Assembly (NCBI RefSeq): GCF_002846555.1
Contig: NZ_PJMS01000001.1
Span: 2,356,001-2,420,000 of the forward strand
Source: Aquimarina sp. MAR_2010_214
GTDB lineage: Bacteria; Bacteroidota; Bacteroidia; Flavobacteriales; Flavobacteriaceae
Reading direction: 5' to 3'
DNA: 64,000 nucleotides
The notes under the pieces were generated by a model. That model was given only the letters and a program-made list of their open reading frames with translations. It was not told the origin of the DNA and did no database searches. Each line of letters begins with the position of its first letter. Positions within the stretch are counted from its first letter, which is position 1. Shown here in pieces: positions 63,636 through 64,000 of the stretch. Both the position numbers and the translations under genes were made by a program.

Positions 63636-64000
63636 ATGAATATAGTTTTAATAGGGTATATGGGAAGTGGAAAATCCTTGATAGGCAGGGGTTTGGCTGA
63701 TAAGATGAAGTTGAATTATCTTGATTTGGATGATTTTATAGAAATTCAAGAAAAAAAATCAATTAAAAAGATTTTTGACGATCAAGGTGAGATATATTTT
63801 AGAAAAAAAGAATCTTTATACCTTAAAGAGGTGTTGGATACTTATGAAAACACTATTATTTCTCTTGGTGGAGGCACACCTTGTTTTGCAGGTAATCTAG
63901 AAACTGTAATAAATAAAGAAAATACAAAAAGTTTGTATTTACAAACCTCATTAGAAGAACTAACAAAAAGATTATTTGCAGAACGAAATAAACGACCATT
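63636..64000 (+). CDS. aroK: Shikimate kinase (partial, N-terminus)
   Basis: An ATG at 63636 opens a frame to the window end (121 residues). The P-loop is GYMGSGKSLIGR, followed by the shikimate-binding DLDDFIE, the Arg of YFRKKES and SLGGGTPCF. It phosphorylates shikimate in aromatic amino-acid synthesis. The ATG at 63631 is out of frame and stops at once. Confidence 0.95.
   Translation, partial: MNIVLIGYMGSGKSLIGRGLADKMKLNYLDLDDFIEIQEKKSIKKIFDDQGEIYFRKKESLYLKEVLDTYENTIISLGGGTPCFAGNLETVINKENTKSLYLQTSLEELTKRLFAERNKRP

Noticed and set aside
1..64000. CRISPR array, rRNA operon, prophage or plasmid origin
   Set aside because: I looked for regularly spaced repeats, rRNA-like sequence, phage structural genes and iteron clusters and saw none.

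Overview
The window is chromosomal DNA from a marine-type flavobacterium (Bacteroidota, Flavobacteriaceae; an Aquimarina-like genus is my guess only). The evidence is low GC content, promoters of the Bacteroidota form TTG-N17-19-TAnnTTTG, FecI/FecR with an STN-type TonB receptor, type IX sorting-domain relics, a CrtI/CrtB/CrtZ carotenoid operon and many lipoproteins with flavobacterial relatives.

Layout. 1-5.6 kb: secreted Kelch lipoprotein, a decayed sorting-domain relic, a one-protein two-component system (7TMR-DISM kinase, receiver, AraC) and HMG-CoA lyase. 5.8-13 kb: porin, then an extracytoplasmic flavin/redox neighbourhood (FMN-binding protein, four-helix membrane protein, PAS protein, ferritin, Cys/Lys-rich mini-protein, thioredoxin, ApbE, DUF4266 lipoprotein, DUF3570 barrel). 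13-22 kb: Ada-like repair protein, DUF1203, two small secreted paralogues, two YCII proteins with an ECF42-type sigma factor, and the DUF2339/DUF3999 pair. 22-29.5 kb is loose accessory sequence: orphan genes, a LytS/LytTR pair, a candidate small RNA, a decayed P-loop ATPase gene, dispersed repeats and a PAP2 phosphatase. 29.7-41.5 kb is core: guaB, OmpH/Skp-like protein, three periplasmic PPIase/SurA-type genes, MoxR and aconitase.

41.5-51 kb is the most interesting part: an NAD/ADP-ribose block. It holds an NrtR-type Nudix regulator, a short Prs-family enzyme, a PARG-type protein, DUF4291, two different macrodomain proteins, the RNA 2'-phosphotransferase KptA, a 2OG-Fe(II) oxygenase, a PPP phosphatase and a nadV (NAMPT) gene. 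The same dyad TTTGCGT-N7-ACGCAAA, exact or nearly so, overlaps the promoters of nrtR, prs and nadV. nadV is cut by a 1053-bp IS1595-type insertion with 17-bp inverted ends and an 8-bp target duplication. Together the genes would release, process and recycle ADP-ribose and nicotinamide; the insertion should break the last step.

51-64 kb: Crp/Fnr regulator, lipoprotein, TlpA-like thioredoxin, a carotenoid operon headed by a MerR/B12-type (CarH-like) regulator that keeps both cobalamin motifs, a FecI/FecR/TonB-receptor set with FecI divergent, three tRNA genes (Leu-GAG, two Lys-TTT) and the start of shikimate kinase.
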